Source: Geomonas oryzae
GTDB lineage: Bacteria > Desulfobacterota > Desulfuromonadia > Geobacterales > Geobacteraceae
DNA: 64,000 nt
Reading direction: 5' to 3'
Assembly: GCF_004117875.1 (NCBI RefSeq)
Contig: NZ_RAHW01000006.1
Coordinates: 248,001-312,000 of the forward strand
The translations under genes were made by a program, and so were the position numbers. Positions 16,743-25,722 of this stretch are shown in pieces (within the stretch, counting starts at the first letter, position 1; every line of letters begins with the position of its first letter). The notes under the pieces were generated by a model. The model was not told where the DNA came from. It made no database searches and saw only the letters and a list, made by a program, of their open reading frames with translations.

Positions 16743-18661
16743 TCGAAAACCCCTGCAATATTAACAGGTGATGTACCACCTGGATGTGTGATAGAGGCGT
16801 AGGTGCTCGGGCGAAAAATCTCGATACGGTTATCGCGTTTGAAGACAACACAGAGTCGATCTCGAGCGTGATCTGCTTGTTCAGCGGCTTTCAGGGGATC
16901 GGGTTCCCTAGCGAAAATTCGCTGAAATTTTTCCCCAATTAGAGCCTTACTTATCTTTGCGTAGATTGTCTCAATCAAATACATCTCTGGATCTTCTCCC
17001 AGATATACCAAGGTCGCGAGTCCTGCTCCATGTAAAGATTCAACGTTGCGATGCGGCTCCGTTCGCAGCCAGGTGAAACGAAACCCTTGCGCCAGATCTA
17101 ACACTGCTGGTGGCCATGGCACGCTTTGACGAGTCAAGCTGATCGCTGTCTGAGCATGTCGTAATCGCCGACGTCGAAATTTAACACCAGCTCGTCTTAA
17201 ATCCGATTCTTGATGCACAGTTACTCTGCGTATAGATTCCTCTGAATCGACCGTTAAAGCTTGGAGCTCGCTTGCCTTGTACCAACTCACCATATTACCG
17301 TCAGGTCCCTCAAGTAATTCCAGAGCTCTCTCGACAGCTAAAGGACTTGCTTGACATAGCGGTGGTAATGGTCCGAGTAGGTCCGCATAGTCATTCACCG
17401 CTTTAATGAAGCCATCATCCGGTGCTTCTGTTACCCATTCAGAAGCTGCGATGTCCCAACGAAGTCTGGCTAGTACCTCGGGTGCAATTGGTTGCACTAA
17501 AGCTTGACGTTCCGCACTGAAAACTTTTTGTTTACGAATCAGAGCCAGATGGGGTGAATAGTTAAGGAAAAAGCCGTGCCAGTGTTTCCCGATAAAGGAA
17601 TGATAAAGCCCTTGCTTGTGGCAGGCATCAATATCTTGATCGGTAGCATTAAATTTAGGTAGGGGGAGATACCATGCTGATCCTCCAATGTCGCGCCAAT
17701 CATGTTCCTCACCGTTTTCTTCCTTCCATTTGACACCACGAGCCCAGTTGACACACAACACCTCTGTGTTACTCCTGCTCCCTACGGAAAAAAGATGGGT
17801 TCTGTATGAGGTATAATCCTGATGTCCAGGTTTCTGATTGAGTTGAATATGCAAAATTAATGAGTTACGGTGATGTTGTTCCACCAACTCATTTCTAAAA
17901 TCAAAAGCGTCTGAGCAGATTATGCTGAGCAGGCTTATGTTGTTAATTCCTTCATTGAATTTGTATACTTTGTTTCCAAGATATAGTGATTTTAGTTCGA
18001 TGTGGCCTTCGTCCCTGCATGGTGTCGTCTTAAATTGAACAAGAAAGCAAAGAACGGCTTTTTCAGCACTATCTTTACACCAGAAAACGTATACAAGGGG
18101 GTCGATATAGCTCTTCTGAGCCTCCTGCTTGGCATCGAACTGTTCGTGAATTAACCTAACTGTTTCGTGCGATTTCTGGGTTTTTTGCGCGAGATTTCTC
18201 AAATCTTTAGGTTTAATACTTTCGCAACCCAGTGCCCAAAGAGCACCTTCTCGTGGCCGGAAACGGCCCCCAATAATGTCTTCAATAACCGACCAAGGCA
18301 CGCAGTACTCTGGAGCGACGACAATATCCGCCTCAGCTTTCTGAGCCTCTTGGAGATACGAACTGCACATTAGAGCACCTGCCGCTTGGTCACTATGCCC
18401 AACGCGGTCGGTATTACCTTCAAGACACCCCTGAGGTTGCAGCACCATTGCACTGTAAAGTTCTCGTCGCGGATCGAGGGCATCGAGCGGCGTTAAGATC
18501 AAGGGTGCATCTTGAATATCATCCAGAACCTTTTCAACATTTACTATTTCCATACTCACCCGTCGAAGCTTCAAAGGATATGTCAGCTGACAAACGTTGT
18601 CTGATTCAAAGTTTTCTCTTGTAGTGATGGAAGGGTACTCTAAATTAAAGGGTTCTTCCAA
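16739..18661 (-). CDS. Nitrilase-superfamily (C-N hydrolase) protein paired with the ATPase
   Basis: A 640-residue protein if the TTG at 18661 is used; an ATG at 18553 would give 604 residues, and neither has a strong ribosome site. Residues about 50-380 look like a carbon-nitrogen hydrolase domain with a complete Glu-Lys-Cys triad: E118 in IVVAPEY, K211 in QFKTTPC and C249 in LSIICSDAFDF. The following strand (EVLCVNWARG ... GGSAWYLP) is as in nitrilase folds. The last ~260 residues have no known motif and may bind the ATPase. It is translated just before the Rad50-like gene with an ATGA overlap. Family members hydrolyse nitriles, amides or carbamoyl bonds; the substrate is unknown. I infer a defence effector. 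Confidence 0.72.
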   Translation of the reverse strand: MEEPFNLEYPSITTRENFESDNVCQLTYPLKLRRVSMEIVNVEKVLDDIQDAPLILTPLDALDPRRELYSAMVLQPQGCLEGNTDRVGHSDQAAGALMCSSYLQEAQKAEADIVVAPEYCVPWSVIEDIIGGRFRPREGALWALGCESIKPKDLRNLAQKTQKSHETVRLIHEQFDAKQEAQKSYIDPLVYVFWCKDSAEKAVLCFLVQFKTTPCRDEGHIELKSLYLGNKVYKFNEGINNISLLSIICSDAFDFRNELVEQHHRNSLILHIQLNQKPGHQDYTSYRTHLFSVGSRSNTEVLCVNWARGVKWKEENGEEHDWRDIGGSAWYLPLPKFNATDQDIDACHKQGLYHSFIGKHWHGFFLNYSPHLALIRKQKVFSAERQALVQPIAPEVLARLRWDIAASEWVTEAPDDGFIKAVNDYADLLGPLPPLCQASPLAVERALELLEGPDGNMVSWYKASELQALTVDSEESIRRVTVHQESDLRRAGVKFRRRRLRHAQTAISLTRQSVPWPPAVLDLAQGFRFTWLRTEPHRNVESLHGAGLATLVYLGEDPEMYLIETIYAKISKALIGEKFQRIFAREPDPLKAAEQADHARDRLCVVFKRDNRIEIFRPSTYASITHPGGTSPVNIAGVFE

Positions 18662-18796
18662 TCAAGCGAATTGTTGTCGAAATTATCATTGCTGCTGGCT
18701 TAGGATGTGTTAATATTTCCCTTTTACGTCAATCTGGCGGGTTTTTAAAGAGCTCAGCCAACAGCGGAGTTCCTTGGCAAGGGAGGGGAAAAGGCG

Positions 18797-21700
18797 ATGA
18801 TGTCTGTCTCTCCAGGAATGAGTGCAAGTCAAGCCGGGGGATACTTCTCCAGGGAGGACTATTACCTCAAGGGGGCCGACCAGGGGGAGCATTCGCGGTG
18901 GCTCGGCAGGGGAGCAGATTCGCTGAAGCTTGCCGGACAGGTTCGGGAGGAGGAGTTTAGGGCTCTGTGTGCTGGGAGAGATCCAACTTCACGGGAACGG
19001 ATCGTCGCACCGAAGCTCGTCCGGGATAAAAAGACCGGGGAACTAGTGGAGATCCGCAGGGCCGGCAACGACTGTACCTTCTCCGCCCCCAAATCGGTAT
19101 CTATCCTTTACGCGGCGGGGTCGGAAGGGATCAAGGAGGCGCACGACGCGGCGGTTGCGGCCGTGCTCGGTCACGCGGAGGAGCGATACTCGTTTTACCG
19201 CTGCCACGGCGAGGTGGTCAGGGGGGAGATGGTCGCCGCCGTCTTCGATCACGCCACATCGAGGAGCCTCGATCCCCAACTCCACTCGCACGTCTTTATC
19301 GTGAACGCGGTGCGCACTGTGAACGGGGACTGGAAAGGGAACCGGAACCGGACCCTTTTCCAGGACCAGAAGCTTTTGGGGCGGTTGTACCGGCAGGAGC
19401 TGGTGCACGAACTTGAGCAGCGCGGTTACGGCATCGTCTTCACCTCGCGTTCCAAGATGTTTTTTGAGGTGGCAGGTGTCGACCCGCAGCTTATCGAACA
19501 TTTCAGCTCGCGGAGGAAAGCGATCGAGCAGCAGGTGCGACTCTGGAACGAGGGGGGTAAGTTTCCCGGAGTTCCCCATGCGCGGCTCTTTGAGATGGCG
19601 GCCCTTGAAACCCGGGACCCGAAACGGGAGGTTACCCGGCAGGATGTGGTCGAGGCGTTCGAACAGGGATTCAACCGGTGCGGCACCACTTCCTTCGAGG
19701 TTAAGGAGAAGCTGGAGCGGTCCCGCGGGTGTCCTGTTCCTCCCGGCCATTCGGCGCCCGAGGTGGTGAGGCTGGCAGCGGACCGGCTGGTCGAACGCGA
19801 GGCGGTGCTGGAGCGCGCGCGGCTGTTGGACCGGGCCGTGGAGATCTCCGGCGGCAGGCACGGCATTGAAGAGCTGAACCGAGCCCTGGAGGAAGGGGTT
19901 CGCGACGTCATGAGGCTGGGACGGGACGGCCGGGGGCGGGAGTACTATACGACCCGAGAGATGCAGGAGCTTGAGGCGAGAAACCTGGAGACGGTGCGGA
20001 CGCTTCCCGGCTTCAGGAGTGTCACCACGTTTGACGAGGTGGCGGCGTACCTGCGCCACCAGGAGGAAACGGGCGGGGTACGTCTGTCGGCTGGGCAGAA
20101 GGAGCAGGTCGTGAACGAGCTGGCCGGAAGCCGATCGGTGAGCGTCGTCGAGGGGAAGGCGGGGACCGGGAAGACGCTTGCCTCCCAGGTGATCGAGGAA
20201 TTCAACCGGGAGGTGCTCGAACCCCAGGGGAAGGAACACCGTACCTTCAACGTCGCCTACACCGCGAAGGCGGCCTCCGAGATGGAGAAGGCGTGCGGCA
20301 GGCCCGGTTGGACCGTGGACGCCTTCCTGAATGCCCGTGCAAGGGGCGAGGTTCGCCTGCAGAGGCAGGATGAGGCGGTGCCAATGTTGGTGGTCGCGGG
20401 CGAGAGGGTCGAGCTTTCCAGGGGCACCCAGGTGGTCCTGCGCGTGGACGAGGCGGGGATGCTGGGAGCCCGTCAGGCGGGACTGTTGCTCGATACGGTG
20501 CGGGAACTCCAGGGGGAGGGGGTGCAGGTTAAGCTGCAGCTGATCGGCGACCCGCGCCAGATGCCGGCCATCGCCGCAGGCGACCTCTTTCGCCAGGTGC
20601 TCAAGCTGTCGGAGGAAGGGGCGGCCGACGTGGCGCACCTCGACGAGATCCGAAGGCAGAAGGATCCCGGGCTCCTGGAGATCGCCAAGGTCTTGAACCG
20701 GGAAGACCGCCTCCCTGGAGAGAACGCCAGGGAGGCCCTCGACTCCCTCAAGGAAACGGGGAGGGTGATCGAGAGGGAAGGGCGGGAGGCACTTCTGGCG
20801 GAGGCGGTCAGGGAATACCGGGCGCAGGCTGCGCGGCTCTCGCCGGATGCGGCAAAGGCGGCGCTGGGAGAGCGCCAGTCGGTGCTTCTGGTCGCCGCCA
20901 CCAACGCGGACCGGGAGGAGCTGAACCGCGCCATCAGGGAGAGCCGGGTGGCGGCCGGTGAGATCGAACCGGGGAGGAGCTTCAAGGTGCTGGTTCCGGC
21001 CACGACCGGTGTCACGGCGGATTCCTACCGGGAGGGGGAGGTAGTCGTCTTCTCCGGGTACCGCGGCGTGGACGGCAGGATGGAACGCTGGGGCGCCAGG
21101 TTGAACACGGTGGGGAAGGTGACCGGGATCGACCCGGAGGGGAACCGGGTCGAGGTCGCTTACTCCTTCAAGGGGAAAGCGAGAAGCGGAGCAGAGGCGG
21201 TCCGGAATGTGACCAAGAAACTCCCCGCAGCGGAGATGGCCGGCAGGGTGACCGTGTACCGGGAAGAGGAAAGGATATTCGCCCCCGGCGACCGCCTCGT
21301 GACCCTGAAGAACGACTGGGAGCACGGGGTGCGTAACGGGTCGCTCGGGGTGGTGGAACGTTTCGACGAAACGGGGCAGCCGGTCGTGCGCTTCGAGACC
21401 GGGGAGGTGACCCTGGATCTCGCGCGTTATCGGCACATAGACCACGCCTACGCGGTCACGCTGCACAAGAGCCAGGGGAGCACCGTGGAGCATGCCATCC
21501 TCTTCGCCCCGGTGCGACCTGGTGGTGAGAAGAACCAAGTGCCGGCAGAAGGGTACGCGAGGGCGAGTTACAACGCATTGAACGTCGCCGTTACCCGCGC
21601 CCGGTACGGTGCGACCGTCTGCACCAATTCTCTTTCCGATCTTGCACGCGAGGTGGAGCGGGTGGAGGTGAAGACCTCCACGCTCTATCCGATACAGCAT

Positions 21701-22054
21701 GCAGAGGAGAGAGGCCCGGTGGTTGCCGGAGACGGGATGGTGAACGTGGAGCGGAAAATCCCCGAGGCAGGTTCTTTCCCCGCCCCGGCCGACACCGAAC
21801 CTCTCTCCCGTACCGGGGAGGTGTTGCCGCAGCATCCGGTGTCAGCGAAAGGGGAGCCCACGGTCCCGGTTCCGGCCCGGGAGAGATTCGACCGCGGCGC
21901 CAAGTTCAGCGAACGTCTGGATGCCCTGGCGCGCGCGGGTGCAGCGCGGCCGCCGGAACCATTGGTGCCGAAGGTGGTGGGGGCGGTCATACCGGTGAAG
22001 ACTATCGAGCCTGTGAAGTCGATTCCGGTGAAGGGGATGGATATCGACATGTGA
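18797..22054 (+). CDS. MobF-family conjugative relaxase-helicase (TrwC/TraI-like)
   Basis: A 1085-residue protein that would nick the transfer origin, stay bound to the 5' end and unwind the strand. The TrwC relaxase domain (about 1-290) starts with SVSPGMSASQAGGYFSREDYYLKG, which contains the paired tyrosines. The metal-binding histidines are in FDHATSRSLDPQLHSHVF. The helicase part has Walker A EGKAGTGKT (about residues 450-458), a VVLRVDEAGML Walker B, LIGDPRQMP and a C-terminal HAYAVTLHKSQGST (RecD2/TraI motif VI region). The ribosome site GGAGG(GG) lies before ATG 18797. GC-rich and in a different composition class from the cargo genes to its left. Divergently oriented from the defence unit. 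Confidence 0.93.
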   Translation: MMSVSPGMSASQAGGYFSREDYYLKGADQGEHSRWLGRGADSLKLAGQVREEEFRALCAGRDPTSRERIVAPKLVRDKKTGELVEIRRAGNDCTFSAPKSVSILYAAGSEGIKEAHDAAVAAVLGHAEERYSFYRCHGEVVRGEMVAAVFDHATSRSLDPQLHSHVFIVNAVRTVNGDWKGNRNRTLFQDQKLLGRLYRQELVHELEQRGYGIVFTSRSKMFFEVAGVDPQLIEHFSSRRKAIEQQVRLWNEGGKFPGVPHARLFEMAALETRDPKREVTRQDVVEAFEQGFNRCGTTSFEVKEKLERSRGCPVPPGHSAPEVVRLAADRLVEREAVLERARLLDRAVEISGGRHGIEELNRALEEGVRDVMRLGRDGRGREYYTTREMQELEARNLETVRTLPGFRSVTTFDEVAAYLRHQEETGGVRLSAGQKEQVVNELAGSRSVSVVEGKAGTGKTLASQVIEEFNREVLEPQGKEHRTFNVAYTAKAASEMEKACGRPGWTVDAFLNARARGEVRLQRQDEAVPMLVVAGERVELSRGTQVVLRVDEAGMLGARQAGLLLDTVRELQGEGVQVKLQLIGDPRQMPAIAAGDLFRQVLKLSEEGAADVAHLDEIRRQKDPGLLEIAKVLNREDRLPGENAREALDSLKETGRVIEREGREALLAEAVREYRAQAARLSPDAAKAALGERQSVLLVAATNADREELNRAIRESRVAAGEIEPGRSFKVLVPATTGVTADSYREGEVVVFSGYRGVDGRMERWGARLNTVGKVTGIDPEGNRVEVAYSFKGKARSGAEAVRNVTKKLPAAEMAGRVTVYREEERIFAPGDRLVTLKNDWEHGVRNGSLGVVERFDETGQPVVRFETGEVTLDLARYRHIDHAYAVTLHKSQGSTVEHAILFAPVRPGGEKNQVPAEGYARASYNALNVAVTRARYGATVCTNSLSDLAREVERVEVKTSTLYPIQHAEERGPVVAGDGMVNVERKIPEAGSFPAPADTEPLSRTGEVLPQHPVSAKGEPTVPVPARERFDRGAKFSERLDALARAGAARPPEPLVPKVVGAVIPVKTIEPVKSIPVKGMDIDM

Positions 22055-22434
22055 CATCGGTATCCCTAATCCGCTCCAGGTTATCACGACTGATTCTTGC
22101 CTGATGCGACAGCTGCGGTTCCGGGTCGTTTTGGCGCTGGTGTTCGCCTGAATTTTTGCCGATCGGGATGCAGCCGGGAAAGCCGGAGGAGTAGGAGAAA
22201 GAAGAGCGGCGGGCCTCGCTTCGTTCGGCTTTTTTCCATTCACACCTCAGCAGCCCCTGCGGGCTGCCTCTGAATGAGGGGAGGGGCAAGTAGCCGTAAT
22301 TGCAGTTGTCGCTTGTGCCACGCCGTGCTACGTTCGGCTTTGGCCGGACCTCCTGGTGCTGGTAAGTTGTCGGTATCCTTGTCGTTTCCGCTGTGCTACG
22401 CCGTGCTCCCGGACGGGGGCGAAGGAGGTCAGCC
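22055..22434. other. Intergenic, candidate oriT region
   Basis: Non-coding stretch between the relaxase and the relaxosome-protein genes. It has an inverted repeat GCAGCCC-CTGC-GGGCTGC at about 22247-22264 and short repeated words (TACGTTCGGCTTT-like at 22206 and 22328). This position is where a transfer origin would be expected, but no nick consensus was recognised. Confidence 0.35.
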
Positions 22435-22971
22435 GTGCAGAGCATCCACGTGAGGGTTTCCGAAGAGGAGGAGGCGCTTCTGCAGGAGAAGGCGGCGCTT
22501 CTGGGAAAGAGCGTTTCCGAGCTGGTGCGGGACGTTTTGTTCCGCGATCTGGACCGCATTCTGGAGCGTCAGCCGGCGACCTTCGGGCAGGTCGAGGAGC
22601 TGAAAGCGGAGCTCATCGCCGCACGGGAAACGATCCGGGAGCTGGCCGTTTCCTGCGGCAGAATCTCCCTTCTGGAAGAGCGGTTCGAGGCGCTTTCGGA
22701 GCTGAAAACCGCTCAGGCGGGAGTCGAAAAGCGGCTGGAAAATGCCGAGGAGGAGATCCACGCCCTCTCGGAAAATCTGGTCCGGCAGGCGGAGATCCAG
22801 ACGGAAGAAAGAAACGCTCCCTTCGGGATGCAGCGCAGCTTCGTGCAGGTCGCGCTGATGGCTGCCTACACCCTGGCCAGGGGGACCTTCAGCAACAACA
22901 CGGAGGCCTGGAACCCATACAAGGATGAGGCGAGAAGGCGCGCCTTCCCGGGCGAAGGGGGGGCACCGTGA
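22435..22971 (+). CDS. Ribbon-helix-helix relaxosome accessory protein
   Basis: A 178-residue protein. The N-terminal ~45 residues have the ribbon-helix-helix pattern of MobC/TraY-like DNA-binding proteins (SIHVRVSEEEEALLQEKAAL and SVSELVRDVLF). The middle is a long charged coiled coil, and a hydrophobic patch near SFVQVALMAAYTL precedes the end. The GTG at 22435 is chosen because AGGAGG stands 6 nt before it. The stop overlaps the GTG start of the coupling-protein gene by 4 nt, so it is in a transfer operon. Likely function: binding oriT and recruiting the relaxase (inference from family and context). Confidence 0.72.
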   Translation: MQSIHVRVSEEEEALLQEKAALLGKSVSELVRDVLFRDLDRILERQPATFGQVEELKAELIAARETIRELAVSCGRISLLEERFEALSELKTAQAGVEKRLENAEEEIHALSENLVRQAEIQTEERNAPFGMQRSFVQVALMAAYTLARGTFSNNTEAWNPYKDEARRRAFPGEGGAP

Positions 22972-24788
22972 GCTTCGGGGCGTCGAAGAACTCCGGGTAT
23001 TCCGGAGCCGGTGTCTGGGCCGCCGACGTTGCGCGCAGCGTCAGGATCTGGCTCCGCGCCGTCCTCTTCTCCGTCTTTCTCTACCTCGTTCTCCTCGGGT
23101 TCTTGGTGTACAAGAAGGCGCTTCCCATCTGGCTGGAGGTGACCTGGAAGTTCCAGGTGGCGAAGCTGTTTCGGGGCTCTCCCATCCAGCCCTTCTTCAC
23201 CATTCAAGGATACCGTTACCGGGCCTCGGACATGCTGGCCATCAAGGCCTCCTACCAGATGGAGGCGGCGGTGCGGGCGCTTATTCACCGTAACCGCTGG
23301 TATCCCGCGCCCGTCTTCGTCCTGGTGCTCGGGGGCTTGTATCTCGTCGTGCGCCGGAAAAACGCGCGGCTTGTGAGGCGCGAGCACCTGCGCGGGCCGG
23401 TCCTCATCTCGGAGCGCAAACTCTCCCGGCAGGCGGCGAAGGAAGCAGGGCTTCTTCCCTTCGGGCCGGTCCGTCTCCCCTTCAGGTTCGACGCCGAGCA
23501 CGCCATGATCGCGGGCAAGACCCAGGTCGGGAAGACCGTCACCATGGCCCAGCAGTTGGCGGCTATCAGGGAGGCGGGGTTGCCCGCCGTGGTCTACAAC
23601 TTCAAGGGGGAGTACGTCGAGAAGTTCTACCGTCCCGGCATCGATTACCTTGCCAATCCCCTCGACGCGCGCGGGCTCTCCTGGAACATCTTCGACGACG
23701 TGGAAAGCATCCCGGACATCTCCATGCTGCTCGGTTCATTGGTGCCGCCGGGAAACGAGGTGGAGCGCTTCTGGCACAGCGCGGTGAGGGACGTTTTGCG
23801 CGGCGTGATGGCGGCGCTCTACCTCCAGGGGAAGCTCACCAACGACGATATCTGGAGGGCTATTTCCTCCGGCATGAAGGAGATCGCGGAGCTTTGCGCC
23901 ATGACCGAACAGGGGGCGGCGGGGCTCAAGTACATCGAGAAGCATGGCGGGAAGCAGGCCTCCATAGTCGGCGCGGTGATGATGATGTACTGCTCCTGGT
24001 TCGAGTACGCGAGGACCGGTGGGGGCTTTTCCGTGAAGCGTTGGCTGCAAGATCCCGGCGGGAGTTTCCTCTTCATTACCGGCGCCGCCAAGGTGGAAAA
24101 TACCCTGCGCCCCTATACCTCGCTCATGGTCGATCTCCTCTGCAGGGAGGTCCTTTCCCTTTCCGACGACCCGAACCGGAGGCTCTATTTCGTCCTGGAC
24201 GAGTTCGGCAACATGCAGCAGCTCCCCTCCATTAAGCGCATCCTGACCGCCGGGGGGAGTAAGGGTGCCACGGTGCTTCTGGGGTTCCAGGACGTCTCCT
24301 CCATCGAGGAGATCTACGGCCCGAGGGACGCGAAATCCATCCTGAACAGCTGCGGCACTACGCTCGTCATGAAGCTTGCCGACGAGGCGTCGGCCGGGTA
24401 TTTCTCCGGGCGTTTCGGAGACGTCCAGTACCGGGAGATCGCCGAATCCCGCACCCTCGCTCCGCGAAGCTCCAAGGTGACCGCCACCTTCTCCGAGGTG
24501 ACGAGGACCGAGAAACTGATCCTCCCCTCGGAGATCCAGGGGCTCAAAAAGCTGGAGGGGTACCTGATGATCCCGGAGCACGAGCCGGCCAAGATCAGGG
24601 TCAAGATCCGGCCGCCGAACGAGCTTCCCTCCGTTAACCAGGCCTTCATTCTGAGAGAGGGGCTATCGCTTGATGACATCAGGGAGAAGGAGCGGAAGAT
24701 CGAGCAGGCCGGGGAGGCGGCGGCCGTTGCCCCGGTCCCGGCGGCGCCGGTGACGGAGGAGGTTCCGCTCGGGGACCGGGAGTTTTAG
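22968..24788 (+). CDS. Type IV coupling protein (VirD4/TraD-like)
   Basis: A 606-residue membrane ATPase that would link the relaxosome to a mating channel. Two membrane segments lie at about residues 28-50 and 113-130 (IWLRAVLFSVFLYLVLLGFLVY; APVFVLVLGGLYLVV), with a periplasmic loop between. The motor domain has Walker A AGKTQVGKT (about 181-189) and Walker B LYFVLDEFGN (about 405-414). The GTG start at 22968 overlaps the preceding stop (GTGA). No VirB4, VirB6, VirB8-10 or pilus genes are nearby, so the element presumably uses a helper's channel. Confidence 0.9.
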   Translation: MSFGASKNSGYSGAGVWAADVARSVRIWLRAVLFSVFLYLVLLGFLVYKKALPIWLEVTWKFQVAKLFRGSPIQPFFTIQGYRYRASDMLAIKASYQMEAAVRALIHRNRWYPAPVFVLVLGGLYLVVRRKNARLVRREHLRGPVLISERKLSRQAAKEAGLLPFGPVRLPFRFDAEHAMIAGKTQVGKTVTMAQQLAAIREAGLPAVVYNFKGEYVEKFYRPGIDYLANPLDARGLSWNIFDDVESIPDISMLLGSLVPPGNEVERFWHSAVRDVLRGVMAALYLQGKLTNDDIWRAISSGMKEIAELCAMTEQGAAGLKYIEKHGGKQASIVGAVMMMYCSWFEYARTGGGFSVKRWLQDPGGSFLFITGAAKVENTLRPYTSLMVDLLCREVLSLSDDPNRRLYFVLDEFGNMQQLPSIKRILTAGGSKGATVLLGFQDVSSIEEIYGPRDAKSILNSCGTTLVMKLADEASAGYFSGRFGDVQYREIAESRTLAPRSSKVTATFSEVTRTEKLILPSEIQGLKKLEGYLMIPEHEPAKIRVKIRPPNELPSVNQAFILREGLSLDDIREKERKIEQAGEAAAVAPVPAAPVTEEVPLGDREF

Positions 24789-24831
24789 GTATTGGTTTCC
24801 TGGCGGCTCAACGGGATAAAGCCGGTCCCGC

Positions 24832-24858
24832 TTGACATTATACCTATATTGGTATAGC
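24832..24858 (+). promoter_or_regulatory. higBA promoter with overlapping operator
   Basis: A -35 box TTGACA (24832-24837) and a -10-like TATAGC (24853-24858) with a 15-nt spacer. The inverted repeat TATACC-TATATT-GGTATA (24839-24856) covers the spacer and -10, where the antitoxin of the following module would bind to autoregulate. Confidence 0.65.
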
Positions 24859-24957
24859 TTCGTCTCATGCCTTGCCGGGGCGGCGCTTCGGAGGTGCCGT
24901 GAAGGAATCGGGTACTAAAAAAAGCCGCGTCGTGAGACGCTGCGAAGGAGAAAGGGC

Positions 24958-25305
24958 GTGACTAAAGGAATCGAGTTCTTGGGTGATTCGCTCGAGGTGA
25001 TCAAGGGGTTTCCGCAGGAAACCAGGGTCAGCATGGGGCACGCGCTGCACGTGGCGCAGGATGGGGGAAAGGTTCTCTACGCCAAGCCCCTGAAGGGGCT
25101 AGGTGGCGGAGCCACCGTCATCGAGATCTGCGACGACTGCGACGGCAACACTTTCCGGGTCATGTACACGGTCAAGATCGGCAGCAAGGTCTTCGTGCTG
25201 CACGCCTTCCAGAAGAAGTCGAAGAAGGGAATCGAGACCCCGAAAACGGAGCTCGAGATCGTGAAGGCGAGGCTGAAAAAGGCGAAGGAACTGGCCGAGA
25301 GATAG
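24958..25305 (+). CDS. higB: RelE/HigB-type toxin (Gp49-like)
   Basis: A 115-residue basic protein of the phage Gp49-like/HigB branch of the RelE superfamily (ribosome-dependent mRNA interferases). Family stretches are SLEVIKGFPQETRVSMGHALHVAQ, PLKGLGGGATVIEI, TFRVMYTVKIGSKVFVLHAFQKKSKKG and the C-terminal EIVKARLKKAKEL. The GTG at 24958 has AAGGAG 7 nt upstream. It is the first gene of a toxin-first pair, with the antitoxin 69 nt downstream. Confidence 0.88.
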   Translation: MTKGIEFLGDSLEVIKGFPQETRVSMGHALHVAQDGGKVLYAKPLKGLGGGATVIEICDDCDGNTFRVMYTVKIGSKVFVLHAFQKKSKKGIETPKTELEIVKARLKKAKELAER

Positions 25306-25374
25306 GCGTGGGGGCGGGTTTGGGATTCCGTTGACACACCTTCAACAGCAACTGGTAGTAACGAGGATGACAGC

Positions 25375-25722
25375 ATGAAAGAGAGAAGAGAGGAAGAGAT
25401 CGAGGAGACGGCGGTGACTCCTTCCGGCGGCAACGTGTTCGCTGACCTGGGGCTGCCGGACGCGGAAGAATTGCTGGCGAAGAGCACCATCGCCATGAAG
25501 ATAAACCAGATCATCGAGAAGCGTCATCTGTCCCAAACGGAGGCCGCTGCGCTCCTGGGGATCACCCAGCCGAAGGTGTCCATGATCCAGCATGGAAAGC
25601 TTAGAGGCTTCTCGCTGGAGAAGCTCTGCAACCTGCTCACCCTTCTCGGGCGCGACGTGGACATCGTGATCAGGGAGAGAAAGAAGGGTGGGCTGGGGCA
25701 CATGCGGGTGGTCAGCGCGTAG
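25375..25722 (+). CDS. higA: XRE-family antitoxin (HigA-like)
   Basis: A 115-residue protein with a helix-turn-helix of the HTH_37/XRE type (INQIIEKRHLSQTEAAALLGITQPKVSMIQHGKLRGFS) and a family-typical end (LLTLLGRDVDIVIRE). The N-terminal ~35 residues probably wrap the toxin. It is expected to neutralise the HigB-type protein and bind the palindrome at 24839-24856. The module likely stabilises the mobile element. Confidence 0.88.
   Translation: MKERREEEIEETAVTPSGGNVFADLGLPDAEELLAKSTIAMKINQIIEKRHLSQTEAAALLGITQPKVSMIQHGKLRGFSLEKLCNLLTLLGRDVDIVIRERKKGGLGHMRVVSA

Noticed and set aside
19043-21835. Antisense 930-aa open frame on the minus strand
   Set aside because: It is a shadow of the relaxase gene caused by high GC. 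It is proline/histidine/arginine rich with no domain, while the plus-strand frame has full relaxase and helicase motifs.
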